Part shown: piece after piece, positions 30,162 through 39,313 of the stretch | How the letters are laid out: the number at the start of each line of letters is the position of its first letter | Numbering within the stretch: the stretch's first letter is position 1 | Assembly: GCF_000010525.1 (NCBI RefSeq) | Contig: NC_009937.1 | Span: forward strand, 1-64,000 | Length of the DNA: 64,000 nucleotides | From: Azorhizobium caulinodans ORS 571 | Lineage (GTDB): Bacteria > Pseudomonadota > Alphaproteobacteria > Rhizobiales > Xanthobacteraceae | Reading direction: 5' to 3' | Program-made: the position numbers and the translations under genes | Notes under the pieces: model-generated | Database searches by the model: none | What the model saw: only the letters and a program-made list of their open reading frames with translations | Told to the model about the DNA's origin: nothing

Positions 30162-30701
30162 ATGGAGTCGAAATCGCTTAAGATCTTGGAGCAAGATGTG
30201 TCTGGACAGCGCTCAGATGAGCAGACGTTCGGTAGTGATCCGCTGCAGCGGGTGACGCTCGGGTATCTGATCAACCTGATTGCACGTTTGCTGGCCCAGT
30301 CGCTCAAGGCGCGCAACGGCGTCGAGGGAATCTTGCCGGGACAGTATCCGATCGTGCTGGAATTGCTGACGAAGGACGGGCCGACGCAGCGTGATCTCTG
30401 TGACTTCGTAAAGATCGAGCAGAGCACCATGGCCAATACTTTGAAGCGCATGGAGCGGGACGGCATCATCGAGCGGCGGGCCTCGCTGGAGGACGGCCGC
30501 CAGGCGACCGTCCACCTCACCGAGCGTGGCCGGAAGCTGGCCGAGGTGGCGGTGGTCAACGCGTTCGACGTGAACCGCGTGGCGCTGGAGCCGCTGGATC
30601 GGGAGGCCCAGGTGCAGTTGCGCACCAGCCTGATCGCCATGGCGGAGCGTCTGGAATCGGATCTGGCGGAGCATCGGGGCGGGCGCGGACACGGCGCCTG
30701 A
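30162..30701 (+). CDS. MarR-family transcriptional regulator
   Basis: 179 residues with a winged HTH (about 55-135, including KIEQSTMANTLKRMERDGII and RASLEDGRQATVHLT). MarR dimers usually repress a neighbouring detoxification or catabolic gene and release DNA on ligand binding. The ATG at 30162 has GGAGGGGAGGG upstream; longer in-frame starts add unrelated sequence. The gene downstream on the same strand is an MDR oxidoreductase, and an inverted repeat lies between them. Confidence 0.92.
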   Translation: MESKSLKILEQDVSGQRSDEQTFGSDPLQRVTLGYLINLIARLLAQSLKARNGVEGILPGQYPIVLELLTKDGPTQRDLCDFVKIEQSTMANTLKRMERDGIIERRASLEDGRQATVHLTERGRKLAEVAVVNAFDVNRVALEPLDREAQVQLRTSLIAMAERLESDLAEHRGGRGHGA

Positions 30702-30732
30702 CGTAACGTATCGCTTACGCTGGAAATATATT
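30702..30732 (+). promoter_or_regulatory. Putative promoter/operator upstream of the MDR oxidoreductase
   Basis: The inverted repeat CGTAA-N8-TTACG (30702-30719) begins right after the marR stop. It overlaps where a -35 should lie for a TATATT -10 at 30727-30732. This is the layout of a MarR-type operator, but the protein-DNA match is inferred. Confidence 0.4.
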
Positions 30733-30814
30733 GCTCAACATGCGACCGTGACGCCGGCAGGCGCCACGGTCCACCATCCGCGAGCCTGCTCACCAAAAGA
30801 CGTGGGAGGCGTGC

Positions 30815-31822
30815 GTGAAGGCGGCGATCATCCGGTCTCACGGCGGGGCCGAGGCTCTGGAACTGGTGGAAGACTGGCCGCGGCCGGTTGCGGGTGCCGG
30901 CGACGTGGTGCTCCGCGTCAAGGCCAGTGCATTGAATTATCATGACGTTTTCACGCGCCGGGGGATGCCCGGCATCAAGCTCGACCTGCCGGTCGTGCCC
31001 GGCCTCGACCTTGCCGGCGAGGTGGTGGAGACCGGCGAAGGCGTGACTGACTTCACGGTGGGCGACCGGGTTCTGGTCGATCCGCTGAACCGCGTCGAAG
31101 GCGGCCTCATGGGCGAGACCGTCGATGGCGGCCTGCAGCAATATGCGCGCGTGCGCGCCCATCAGCTCGTGCCCATTCCCGAAGGCGTCACCTATGAGCA
31201 GGCGGCGGCGCTGCCGGTGGCCTATGGCACCGCACATCGGATGTTGTTCACCAACGGCGGCATCAAGGCGGGCGACACCGTGCTCGTGCTCGGGGCCTCG
31301 GGCGGTGTCGGCACCGGCACCGTGCTGCTGGCGAAGCTCGCCGGAGCCCATGTGATCGCCTGCGGGTCCAGCGCGGAGAAGCTGGAGCGGCTCAAGGCCA
31401 TGGGCGCCGATGAGGTGATCGACTACACAAGAAGCGATTTCACAAAGGACATCTACGCCCGCTTCGGGAAGCCGCACCGACGTACCTACGATGGCGGTGT
31501 TGATGTGGTGGTCAATTTCACCGGCGGGGACACCTGGATACCGTCCCTGCGGGCGCTGAAGCGGGGCGGCAAGCTGCTCACCTGTGGTGCCACGGCGGGT
31601 TTCGACCCCAAGGAAGACCTGCGTTTCATCTGGACCTTCGAGCTGAAGATCCTGGGCTCCAATTCCTGGGCCCGCGAGGATCTTGTCGCGCTGCTGGATC
31701 ACATCGCCGCCGGCCGCCTCTCTCCGGTCATCGACCGCGTACTGCCGCTTGAGGATGCCCGCGAGGCGCTGCGCCTCATCGAGGAGCGGGAAGTGATCGG
31801 CAAGGTGGTCATCGCGCCTTAG
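30815..31822 (+). CDS. MDR-superfamily NAD(P)H oxidoreductase (quinone reductase-like)
   Basis: 335 residues: GroES-like N-terminal domain (about 25-120) and Rossmann domain with the GASGGVGTGTVLLAK cofactor motif near residue 168. The four structural-zinc cysteines of true alcohol dehydrogenases are missing, so this is probably the zinc-free quinone-oxidoreductase/enoyl-reductase type. The start is a GTG. It likely depends on the MarR gene upstream. Confidence 0.87.
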   Translation: MKAAIIRSHGGAEALELVEDWPRPVAGAGDVVLRVKASALNYHDVFTRRGMPGIKLDLPVVPGLDLAGEVVETGEGVTDFTVGDRVLVDPLNRVEGGLMGETVDGGLQQYARVRAHQLVPIPEGVTYEQAAALPVAYGTAHRMLFTNGGIKAGDTVLVLGASGGVGTGTVLLAKLAGAHVIACGSSAEKLERLKAMGADEVIDYTRSDFTKDIYARFGKPHRRTYDGGVDVVVNFTGGDTWIPSLRALKRGGKLLTCGATAGFDPKEDLRFIWTFELKILGSNSWAREDLVALLDHIAAGRLSPVIDRVLPLEDAREALRLIEEREVIGKVVIAP

Positions 31823-31867
31823 GCGCGGCCCCGTTTCCGCCTGACCTTTTCCGAACGGAGCCCGCTT

Positions 31868-32296
31868 ATGAACGACACGCCTGTTCCGGCCGTGCCGGAC
31901 CGCGCCGAACTCGACGCCCGCATCCGCCGCGCGCCCTATCACCAGTGGCTCGGTCTCTCCGTCGTGGAAGCGGGCGACGGGGAAATCGTGGTGGAGGTGC
32001 CCTGGCGCGAGGAATTCGTGGTCAATCCGGACATCGGCTACACCCACGGCGGCATTCTCGCGACGCTGGTGGATCTCGTCGCCGACTGGGCCATCGCCAC
32101 GAAGCTCGGCCGGCCCTTCCCAACCGTCGATCTGCGGGTGGACTATCACCGCCCGGCGATGAAGGGCGTGCTGCGCGTGCGCGGCAAGGTCATCCGCATC
32201 GGCTCCAGCTTCTCCACGTCAGAGGCCTATGTGGAGGATGAGAGCGGCAAGCTGCTGGCGAGCGGGCGGGGCACCTACGCCACCTCCACCAAGTAG
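31868..32296 (+). CDS. Hotdog-fold thioesterase (PaaI-like)
   Basis: 142 residues of the PaaI/4HBT family. The segment GYTHGGILATLVDLVADWAI contains the catalytic-region HGG motif and the helix that follows. It would hydrolyse an acyl- or phenylacyl-CoA in the cytosol. It lies 45 bases after the MDR gene and is probably co-transcribed. Substrate unknown. Confidence 0.88.
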   Translation: MNDTPVPAVPDRAELDARIRRAPYHQWLGLSVVEAGDGEIVVEVPWREEFVVNPDIGYTHGGILATLVDLVADWAIATKLGRPFPTVDLRVDYHRPAMKGVLRVRGKVIRIGSSFSTSEAYVEDESGKLLASGRGTYATSTK

Positions 32297-32598
32297 CGCT
32301 CGGCTGCCGGCCGTCTCCGCTTCCGGCGGCGTTCCGCCGCTGAGGCCGTCCGATCCGCGATTCGGTCCCGGTTTGGTCTCGCACCGTTCGTGTGGGGCGA
32401 GCGCGGTGTGCCTTTTCGGGACGGGCCTCAACGGGCGTTGCGCCGGTAGAACGCCTTGTGAACTTCGTCATGCGAGCGATTCGGACGCCCTTTGATCCCC
32501 GCCCGTTCACCGTCGGCCGGGACCGCGTCCCGTTTCGGGACACGAGCCGCAAAGCGGCGGCCGGAATGCTCCGGCCGCGATACTCCGTCAGTTCGGGC
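32297..32598. other. Convergent gap between the thioesterase and putA
   Basis: 302 bases with no supported gene. It holds small hairpins: CGGCGG/CCGCCG at 32324-32339, GTCCCG/CGGGAC at 32527-32541, and a stronger one at 32557-32578 next to putA. None has a long T-run on the plus strand. Confidence 0.6.
32557..32578 (-). terminator. Weak terminator hairpin after putA
   Basis: A 9-bp perfect stem (32557-32565 with 32570-32578) with loop ATGC. On the minus strand it is followed by CGCTTT, a poor U-tract, so efficiency is uncertain. Confidence 0.45.
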
Positions 32599-35500
32599 TT
32601 ACTCGCCTTGCGTCATCAGCGCCGCATTGCCGCCGGCGGCGGACGTGTTGATGGTCACGGTCTGCTCGCTGGCGAAGCGCAGCAGATAGTGCGGTCCGCC
32701 GGCCTTCGGGCCGGTGCCGGAAAGGCCGTGGCCGCCGAAGGGCTGCACCCCCACCACCGCACCGATGATGTTGCGGTTCACATAGACATTGCCCACCGGC
32801 AGGCGCTCCGTGACCTTCTCCACCAGGCTGTCGATGCGGGTGTGGAGGCCGAGCGTGAGGCCGTAGCCGGTGGCGGCGATGGCATCGAGCACGCCGTCGA
32901 TGCCGCCCGCCTTGAAGCGCACCACGTGGAGGACGGGGCCGAAGACCTCGTCCTTCAGGTCCGCCGCCTGCTTCAGCTCGAAGACGTGCGGGGCCACATA
33001 GGTGCCGCGCGTCGGCGCGGTGCCGGCATAATGGACACGAGCGGTGCCAGTCAGTGCCCGGATGTGCGCCTCCAGCTTGGCCTTGGCCTCGGCATCGATC
33101 ACCGGCCCCACATGCACCGAGGCGTCGCGCGGATCGCCCACCTTCAGCGCATCGGCGGCGCCGACGATCATCTCGATCATCTTGTCCGCCACGTCCTCCT
33201 GCACGAACAGGATGCGCAGGGCCGAGCAGCGCTGGCCGGCGGAGCGGAAGGCGGAGGTCACCACGTCATCGGACACCTGTTCCGGCAGGGCCGTGGCATC
33301 CACGATCATGGCGTTGATGCCACCCGTCTCCGCGATCAGCGGCACGATGGGGCCGTCCTTGCCGGCAAGCGTGCGGTTGATGATGCGGGCCACCTCGGTG
33401 GAGCCGGTGAAGACCACGCCCGCCACCTTGGGCGCCTCCACGAGCCGCGCACCGATGAGGCCGTCGCCGGTGACGAGATGCAGGGCAGAGGCGGGGACGC
33501 CGGCCTCATGCAGCAGCCGCACCGCTTCGAAGGCGATGAGGGGCGTCTGTTCGGCGGGCTTGGCCACCACGGCATTGCCGGCGGCAAGCGCGGCGGACAC
33601 CTGCCCGAGGAAGATGGCCAGCGGGAAGTTCCAGGGCGAGATGGCGACAAAGACGCCGCGCCCGCGCAGGCGCAGCACGTTGCTCTCGCCGGTGGGGCCG
33701 GGCAGCGTCTCGCCCGCGCCACACAGACGCTCGGCCTCGCCCGCGTAATAGCGCAGGAAGTCTACGGCTTCCCGCACCTCGGAGATGCCGTCATCCAGCG
33801 TCTTGCCCGCCTCGTCCTGAAGGAGCGCGAGGAAGGCTGCCTGCCGGGCCTCCAAAAGGTCTGCCGCGCGGCGCAGCCGGGCGGAGCGCTCGCTTGCCGG
33901 CGTGCGGTCCCAGGCCACAAAGCCCTTCAGCGCGGCGGCGACTGCCGCATCCGCCGTGGCCGCATCCGCCTCCACCACGCGGCCGATGGCGCTTCCGTCG
34001 ATGGGGCTGACCACCGTACGGGTCGCGCCCGCATGGGCCACACCATCAATGAGCGTTGATGCCGTGACCTCGCGGCGGTGGCCCGCGATGTCCGTCAGCG
34101 TCGCGGCCAGCACCGACCGGCAGCCCAGTTCCACCCCGTGCGAGTTGCGGCGGCCGGGGCCGAACAGATCCGGCGGCAACGGGATGTGGCGGTTGCGGGC
34201 TTCCTCCGCATTGCCGATGAGGGTGGCCGGGCGGCGCAGGAGATCGCTCACCGGCACGTCCGGATCGCCGGCCACGGAGACGAAGGAGGAATTGGCGCCG
34301 TTCTCCAGCAGGCGGCGCACCAGATAGGCGAGCAGGTCGCGATGCCCGCCCACGGGGGCATAGGTGCGGCAGCCCACATCCGGATGGGCAGCGAGCCGCT
34401 CCCCATGGGCTGCATCGCCCATGCCGTGCAGGCGCTGGAACTCGAAGCCGCCGGTGCCGCCGGAGAGTTCGGTGATGGTGGCGATGGTCAGCGCATTGTG
34501 GGTGGCGAACTGCGGGAAGATGCGCGGCCGCAGCGCCAGGAGCTTGCGGGCGCAGGCCATGTAATTGAGGTCCGTCATCGCCTTGCGGGTGAAGACGGGG
34601 TAGTCGTCGAGCCCGCGCTCCTGCGCGCGCTTAACTTCCGTATCCCAATAGGCACCCTTCACGAGGCGCAGCATCAGCCGGCGGTCCAGCCGCTCGGCCA
34701 GCGCCGCCATATGGTCGATCACCGCCGCCGCGCGCTTCTGATAGGCCTGGATGGCCAGGCCGAAGCCGTCCCAGCCCGCAAGGCCGGGATCGGCGAGAAC
34801 CGCGTCGATCACGTCGAGGGAGAGTTCGAGCCGGTCGGCCTCCTCCGCATCAATGGTGAAATTGAGGTCATAGGCCTTCGCCTTGCGGGCGAGCTCGATG
34901 ACCTGCGGCACCAGTTCGATGAGGACGCGCTCCCGGTTCACCGCGTCATAGCGCGGGTGGAGGGCGGAGAGCTTCACCGAGATGCCGGGCCGGTCGGGCA
35001 GCTTCATGTTGCCGGCGCGGCGGCCGATGTCGTCGATGGCGGTGGCGTAGCTGTCGAAATAGCGCTTGGCATCGGTGAAGGTACGCGCGCCCTCGCCCAG
35101 CATGTCGAAGGAATAGCGATAGGCCCGTCCGCTCGCGGATTCCGCCCGGTCGAGGGCCGCATGGATGGTCTGGCCGAGCACGAAGTGATTGCCCAGCACC
35201 TTCATGGCCTGCCGCGTGGCGGTGCGCACCGCCGGAAGGCCGATGCGCTTGGCGAGCTTGCCCAGCACGCCTTCCGGCGTCTCGCCCGGCTGGATGACGC
35301 GGGCGGTGACGCCGAGCGCCCAGGACGAGGCATTCACCAGCAGGGCGCTCGATCGCGAATCGTGGTTCAGGAAGTCGCCCTGCGCCAGCTTGTCCTCGAT
35401 CAGCCGGTCGGCGGTGGCGGAATCGGGGACCCGCAGCAGCGCTTCCGCCAGCGTCATCAGCGCCAGCCCCTCCTTGGTGGACAGGGCGTATTCGCGCAGC

Positions 35501-35724
35501 ACCTCCTCGATGCCGCCGACGCCACCCGCATTGCTGCCCTTGCGGATGGCGGTGATGAGCCGGGCGGCGAGGGCGTCGATACGGGCCTCGGCTTCCGGCG
35601 CCAGCGTGCCCTGCGCGAGCAGCGGCCGGGCAAGGGCCACGTCGTCGGGCGCGAACGGCGCCTCGAAGGGCGGCATGGGCGACGGCGGGAGGGAGGCGGA
35701 AACGGGGGATGTGGGGGCAGGCAT
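32599..35724 (-). CDS. putA: Bifunctional proline dehydrogenase / L-glutamate gamma-semialdehyde dehydrogenase
   Basis: 1041 residues. The N-terminal part includes a PutA arm and the FAD-dependent proline dehydrogenase barrel (about 170-460, with LRLVKGAYWDTEVKRAQ). The C-terminal aldehyde dehydrogenase (about 540-985) has catalytic E799 (AETGGIN) and C833 (GQRCSALR). It oxidises proline to glutamate with intramolecular channelling. No ribbon-helix-helix DNA-binding domain is seen at the N-terminus, so it is not its own repressor; the divergent Lrp-type gene should do that. The ATG at 35724 has GGAGAG upstream; longer in-frame starts would overlap putR. Confidence 0.96.
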   Translation of the reverse strand: MPAPTSPVSASLPPSPMPPFEAPFAPDDVALARPLLAQGTLAPEAEARIDALAARLITAIRKGSNAGGVGGIEEVLREYALSTKEGLALMTLAEALLRVPDSATADRLIEDKLAQGDFLNHDSRSSALLVNASSWALGVTARVIQPGETPEGVLGKLAKRIGLPAVRTATRQAMKVLGNHFVLGQTIHAALDRAESASGRAYRYSFDMLGEGARTFTDAKRYFDSYATAIDDIGRRAGNMKLPDRPGISVKLSALHPRYDAVNRERVLIELVPQVIELARKAKAYDLNFTIDAEEADRLELSLDVIDAVLADPGLAGWDGFGLAIQAYQKRAAAVIDHMAALAERLDRRLMLRLVKGAYWDTEVKRAQERGLDDYPVFTRKAMTDLNYMACARKLLALRPRIFPQFATHNALTIATITELSGGTGGFEFQRLHGMGDAAHGERLAAHPDVGCRTYAPVGGHRDLLAYLVRRLLENGANSSFVSVAGDPDVPVSDLLRRPATLIGNAEEARNRHIPLPPDLFGPGRRNSHGVELGCRSVLAATLTDIAGHRREVTASTLIDGVAHAGATRTVVSPIDGSAIGRVVEADAATADAAVAAALKGFVAWDRTPASERSARLRRAADLLEARQAAFLALLQDEAGKTLDDGISEVREAVDFLRYYAGEAERLCGAGETLPGPTGESNVLRLRGRGVFVAISPWNFPLAIFLGQVSAALAAGNAVVAKPAEQTPLIAFEAVRLLHEAGVPASALHLVTGDGLIGARLVEAPKVAGVVFTGSTEVARIINRTLAGKDGPIVPLIAETGGINAMIVDATALPEQVSDDVVTSAFRSAGQRCSALRILFVQEDVADKMIEMIVGAADALKVGDPRDASVHVGPVIDAEAKAKLEAHIRALTGTARVHYAGTAPTRGTYVAPHVFELKQAADLKDEVFGPVLHVVRFKAGGIDGVLDAIAATGYGLTLGLHTRIDSLVEKVTERLPVGNVYVNRNIIGAVVGVQPFGGHGLSGTGPKAGGPHYLLRFASEQTVTINTSAAGGNAALMTQGE

Positions 35725-35802
35725 GGCACTCTCCGGCGGATATGTTTGCGTAATCCACGAACGGCCGCGCTTCGATGGCTCTTTTCGCCATTCTGCCTTA
35801 TC

Positions 35803-35834
35803 TTTCACGGAGAGACCGTGACGTGACCGTGAAA
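35803..35834. promoter_or_regulatory. Inverted repeat in the putA-putR gap
   Basis: TTTCACGG at 35803-35810 and CCGTGAAA at 35827-35834, separated by 16 bases, ending just before the putR ATG. It could be an Lrp/PutR binding site for autoregulation or shared control. No Shine-Dalgarno is evident before putR, and the repeat occupies that place. Confidence 0.45.
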
Positions 35835-35835
35835 C

Positions 35836-36297
35836 ATGAGCGCGCTGGACCGCACTGACAAAAAAATCCTCCAGATCCTTCAAAAGGATGGGCGCATTTC
35901 CGGCGTCGAGCTGGCGGAGCAGGTGGGGCTTTCGCCCACCAGCGCCGGCGAGCGGCTGAAGCGGCTCCAGCGGGACGGCTTCGTCTCGGGTTTCGGCGCA
36001 CGGCTTGATCCGCAAAAGCTGGGGCTGGGGTTCCTCGTCTTCATCGAGGTGCATCTCGACAAGACGACGCCGGACGCCTTCGAGCGCTTCGCCCGCGCGG
36101 TGCGTCTCGCGCCCGAGGTGCTCGAATGCCACATGGTGGCCGGCGGCTTCGATTATCTGCTGAAGGTGCGCCTGCCCGACATGACCGCCTACCGCCGCTT
36201 CCTTGGCAACGTCCTGCTGGGATTCCCCGGCGTGCGCGAGACCCGTTCCTACGCGGTGATGGAAGAGGTGAAGAGCGACGCGCCGCTGCCCGTGTGA
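35836..36297 (+). CDS. putR: Lrp/AsnC-family regulator, probable proline-utilisation activator PutR
   Basis: 153 residues: an N-terminal HTH (about 5-60, RTDKKILQILQKDGRISGVE then GLSPTSAGERLKRL) and a C-terminal RAM ligand-binding domain (about 68-145). It is divergent from putA across 111 bases. In Agrobacterium and Rhodobacter the divergent Lrp-type PutR activates putA in response to proline, and the same role is inferred here. Confidence 0.9.
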   Translation: MSALDRTDKKILQILQKDGRISGVELAEQVGLSPTSAGERLKRLQRDGFVSGFGARLDPQKLGLGFLVFIEVHLDKTTPDAFERFARAVRLAPEVLECHMVAGGFDYLLKVRLPDMTAYRRFLGNVLLGFPGVRETRSYAVMEEVKSDAPLPV

Positions 36298-36398
36298 GGG
36301 GCTGTGACGAAAGTCCGGCTTTGAAACGTTGGTCTCCTGCCGCCTAATGCGCGCCCCGGCCCCAAGGCTGCGGCACGAATGTTCAGGAAGGGAGAGAC

Positions 36399-36869
36399 AT
36401 GTTCCCCGAGCTTCGCCTTCTGTGCTTCGAGGATCTGGCCACCGGCATGACCGAGACCCTCACGAAGACCATCGCCTCCTCCGACGTGGTGGGCTTCGCC
36501 GAGGTGACGGGGGATCGCAATCCCATCCATCTGTCCGAGCATTTCGCTGCCCGCACGCCCTTCGGCACCCGCATCGCCCACGGCCTCTATACGGCGAGCC
36601 TCATCTCGGCCGTGCTCGGGACCCGCCTGCCGGGGCCGGGCGCGGTCTATATCTCCCAGACCCTGAACTTCCGCGCCCCGGTGAAGATCGGCGACACGGT
36701 GGAGGTGAAGGTCGAGGTGGCCGAACTCATCCCCGAGCGGCGCCGCGCCCGTCTCGCCTGCACCTGCCGGGTCGGCGAGGAGGTGGTGCTGGACGGTGAA
36801 GCCTGGGTGAAGGTGCCGCCGCGCAGCGAGACCGAGCGCTCGCCCCTGGCTCGCCCTGCTGCCGGCTGA
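36399..36869 (+). CDS. MaoC-like dehydratase, (R)-specific enoyl-CoA hydratase type
   Basis: 156 residues of hotdog fold. The hydratase motif with aspartate and histidine is in GDRNPIHLSEHFA. It would hydrate trans-2-enoyl-CoA to (R)-3-hydroxyacyl-CoA, as PhaJ does to feed polyhydroxyalkanoate, or act on another acyl thioester. It has no operon partner: putR ends 101 bases upstream and the GST gene starts 125 bases downstream. Confidence 0.85.
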   Translation: MFPELRLLCFEDLATGMTETLTKTIASSDVVGFAEVTGDRNPIHLSEHFAARTPFGTRIAHGLYTASLISAVLGTRLPGPGAVYISQTLNFRAPVKIGDTVEVKVEVAELIPERRRARLACTCRVGEEVVLDGEAWVKVPPRSETERSPLARPAAG

Positions 36870-36994
36870 CCCAGCCGAAACGTCATCGTGATGCGCGGCC
36901 GCGCGCCTTGGTTTCGCGCGGCGCCGAACGGCTGTTGCGGGCGCCGGGCCGATCTGGCACGCAGGCCGGGACCACGACAGACGAGGAGGGCGCC

Positions 36995-37612
36995 GTGCAG
37001 ATCTGGGGTCGCGGAAATTCAACCAATGTTCGCAAGGTGCTGTGGTGCGCGGCCGAGCTCGGCCTCGCCTATGAGCACGTCAATGCCGGCGGCGCGTTCG
37101 GTCTCGTCAACGAGCCGGCCTATCGCGCCATGAACCCCAACGGTCTTGTGCCCTGCCTGAAGGACGGGGATCTGGTGCTGTGGGAATCGAACGTCATCGT
37201 GCGCTATCTCGCCCGCCAATACGGGCAGGAGCCCTTTGCCCCGAAGGACGCGAAGGCGTGGGCGGGCGCCGACAAATGGATGGACTGGGCGTCCCTGTCC
37301 TTCGGCGCGCCGTTCCGGGATGTCTTCTGGAACCTGGTCCGCCTGCCGCCCGAGCAGCGGAACATGGCGGAGGTGGCACGCGGCACCGAGCAGTGCGCCC
37401 GGCTTATGACCCTCGCGGATGCGGCCCTCGCCGAGACGCCCTATCTCTCCGGCCGCGACCTCGGCATCGGCGACATTCCGCTCGGCTGCATCGCCTATGG
37501 CTGGTTTTCCATGCCGATCGAGCGTCCGGAACTGCCGCATCTGGCGGCCTGGTATGCGCGCCTCACCGAGCGGCCGGCGTTCCAGTCGGCCGTCATGACG
37601 CCGCTGACCTGA
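36995..37612 (+). CDS. Glutathione S-transferase family protein
   Basis: 205 residues with a thioredoxin-like N-terminal domain (about 1-78; IWGRGNSTNVRKVLWCAAEL, and ESNVIVRYLARQYG for glutathione binding) and a helical C-terminal domain. A serine or asparagine near residue 8-9 is the likely glutathione-activating position. The GTG at 36995 has GAGGAGGG upstream. The substrate is unknown. It converges on the export lipoprotein gene. Confidence 0.88.
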   Translation: MQIWGRGNSTNVRKVLWCAAELGLAYEHVNAGGAFGLVNEPAYRAMNPNGLVPCLKDGDLVLWESNVIVRYLARQYGQEPFAPKDAKAWAGADKWMDWASLSFGAPFRDVFWNLVRLPPEQRNMAEVARGTEQCARLMTLADAALAETPYLSGRDLGIGDIPLGCIAYGWFSMPIERPELPHLAAWYARLTERPAFQSAVMTPLT

Positions 37613-37619
37613 GCCGAGC

Positions 37620-37651
37620 GGGCCAGAGGCCGGTTGCCCGGCGTCTGGCCC
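37620..37651. terminator. Hairpin between the convergent GST and export-lipoprotein genes
   Basis: An 8-bp stem (37620-37627 with 37644-37651) with one G-G mismatch and then a 5-bp inner stem (37629-37633 with 37638-37642), loop TTGC. There is little T-tract on either strand; it may serve both genes. Confidence 0.5.
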
Positions 37652-37660
37652 CGTCAGGGC

Positions 37661-38830
37661 TCACTTCATCGAGGTGTAGAGCGAGGCGCCCGTGGTGGCC
37701 GGCGAGGACACCAGGACGAAGATCTGCATCGCCTTCTGCACGTCGGTGATCGGCGCGTTGGTCACGTAGATCACGTCGCGATTGAAGATCGGGAAGTGCT
37801 GGGCCACGAACAGGCTGTTCGTGTCACGCAGGTTCAGGCGATACACCACGGGGGTCAGGCCGCCAGGCACCACCAGCGGGCTGCCGGGACGCAGCTTGCG
37901 GGCGATGAACTCGGGCTCGTAGCGAATCACGAACACGCCCGACGGATCGGAGCGGTTGTCCTGCAGGCCGCCGGCCTTGACGAGGGCGGTGGCCAGCGTG
38001 ATGCCCGAGGAGTTGAACGGCACTTCCGCATTCGCGCCCGTCGCGCCATAGGCGAGGAACACCTGCGGATCGCGCACCACGGTGAGCACGTCGCCGGGCT
38101 GCATAAAGACGTTCTCGCGCGGATCGCTGACCACACGCTCCATCGACACGCGCACCGTGCGGTTGCCGCGCGAGAGCTGGATGAAGGTCTCGTTCACCGG
38201 CGCGCGCACGCCGCCTGCGGTGGCGATCACGTCGAGCAGGCGGTCGCCCTTGGCGGTGAGCGGGACGCGGGCGCCCTGCACCACTTCGCCGGTCACGGTG
38301 ACGGTGCTGCTCACGGGCTTGGTCACGGTGACCAGCACCTGCGGCTGGATCGCCTTGCCGGTCAGCGCCTTGACGATCTCGTCCTGGATCGCCTCGGTGG
38401 TGCGGCCCGCGGCCTGCACTTCGCCCGCATAGGGAATGGAAATGGTGCCGGAGGGCTTCACGACCTGATCGGGAATGGTGGCGGTCTTGGAGCCGGTGGT
38501 GAAGCTGCCGGCCACGACGGGCGCGGAGAACAGGCCACCAGCGCCGGCTTCCCAGATGTTCACGGCCACAAAGTCGCCGACACCCACGAGAGGCGAACGC
38601 GCCGGGCCGGAATGACCGAAGCTGGTATAGAGCGTGTCCTGCGCGCGCAGGCGCACCACGTCGAGCACCGCATTGTCGATGTCGACAACTTCATAGCGCT
38701 GCGTGTTCTGTTCGACGGACTGGGAGACGACTTCCTGCGCGTTCGGACCCACCTGTGGCAGGGATTCGCAGCCGGAAAGGGACAGGGCCACGGCGGGAAG
38801 CAGAAGCGGCCAACCAGATACTTTCCGCAT
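37661..38830 (-). CDS. Outer-membrane polysaccharide export lipoprotein (OPX, Wza/KpsD-like)
   Basis: 389 residues. A lipoprotein signal peptide ends in LSGC with the lipidated cysteine at residue 21. A Poly_export domain (about 90-200) and SLBB domains (about 205-370) follow. OPX proteins form the periplasmic/outer-membrane channel for capsule or EPS, joining the KpsE-type partner in the inner membrane. The ATG at 38830 gives the proper lipobox; an upstream in-frame start would spoil it. It is divergent from rkpA and marks the left edge of the capsule island. It is the only OPX gene in the window. Confidence 0.92.
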   Translation of the reverse strand: MRKVSGWPLLLPAVALSLSGCESLPQVGPNAQEVVSQSVEQNTQRYEVVDIDNAVLDVVRLRAQDTLYTSFGHSGPARSPLVGVGDFVAVNIWEAGAGGLFSAPVVAGSFTTGSKTATIPDQVVKPSGTISIPYAGEVQAAGRTTEAIQDEIVKALTGKAIQPQVLVTVTKPVSSTVTVTGEVVQGARVPLTAKGDRLLDVIATAGGVRAPVNETFIQLSRGNRTVRVSMERVVSDPRENVFMQPGDVLTVVRDPQVFLAYGATGANAEVPFNSSGITLATALVKAGGLQDNRSDPSGVFVIRYEPEFIARKLRPGSPLVVPGGLTPVVYRLNLRDTNSLFVAQHFPIFNRDVIYVTNAPITDVQKAMQIFVLVSSPATTGASLYTSMK

Positions 38831-39313
38831 AAACGTTCCGTCTCCAATCCCGACGCCAGATACCATGGCGCACTGTGGCGACCAACCCCGACCGGTCACC
38901 GCCCAGCCGATACAGTCTACGCTGTTTCCCTATTGCCACACCTTTGGGCAATGGCAAAAGGTGCGCATCGTTAACGGAAGGTCGTGCCCTCCCGCTGCTC
39001 TCGACCCACCGCCTCCGACAGCGCCGCCGGACGCTGGCGCGGTGCAAGTCCACTTCCCGTTACGATCTTTTCTGGTACCAAAGTAATGCCTTGAGAGCGC
39101 TAATGCCGCTAGGGAAGGTCGGGTGCATCCGCCGATAGCCGGGTTGATCGAATCCACAATCTCTGGTTTTCGGGCTAATGTCCCCACAAGGCGTGCGGTG
39201 CAAAATGCAGAGCTTGCGGGGTTTCGGCTTCATATTGACCCACCCCCTGACGCCTTGTGATAACGCGAATCGTCCCGTGCGGGGGCGCGAGGGTTCGGTG
39301 GCTTTGATGACGG
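38831..39313. other. Divergent control region between the OPX gene and rkpA
   Basis: 483 bases without a supported gene, noticeably richer in A+T than the flanking genes. It must hold promoters for both capsule transcripts, but no convincing -35/-10 pair was found. A GTTAAC motif (TTAA half-site) occurs near 38970 and GANTC sites near 39152 and 39264. Confidence 0.6.
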
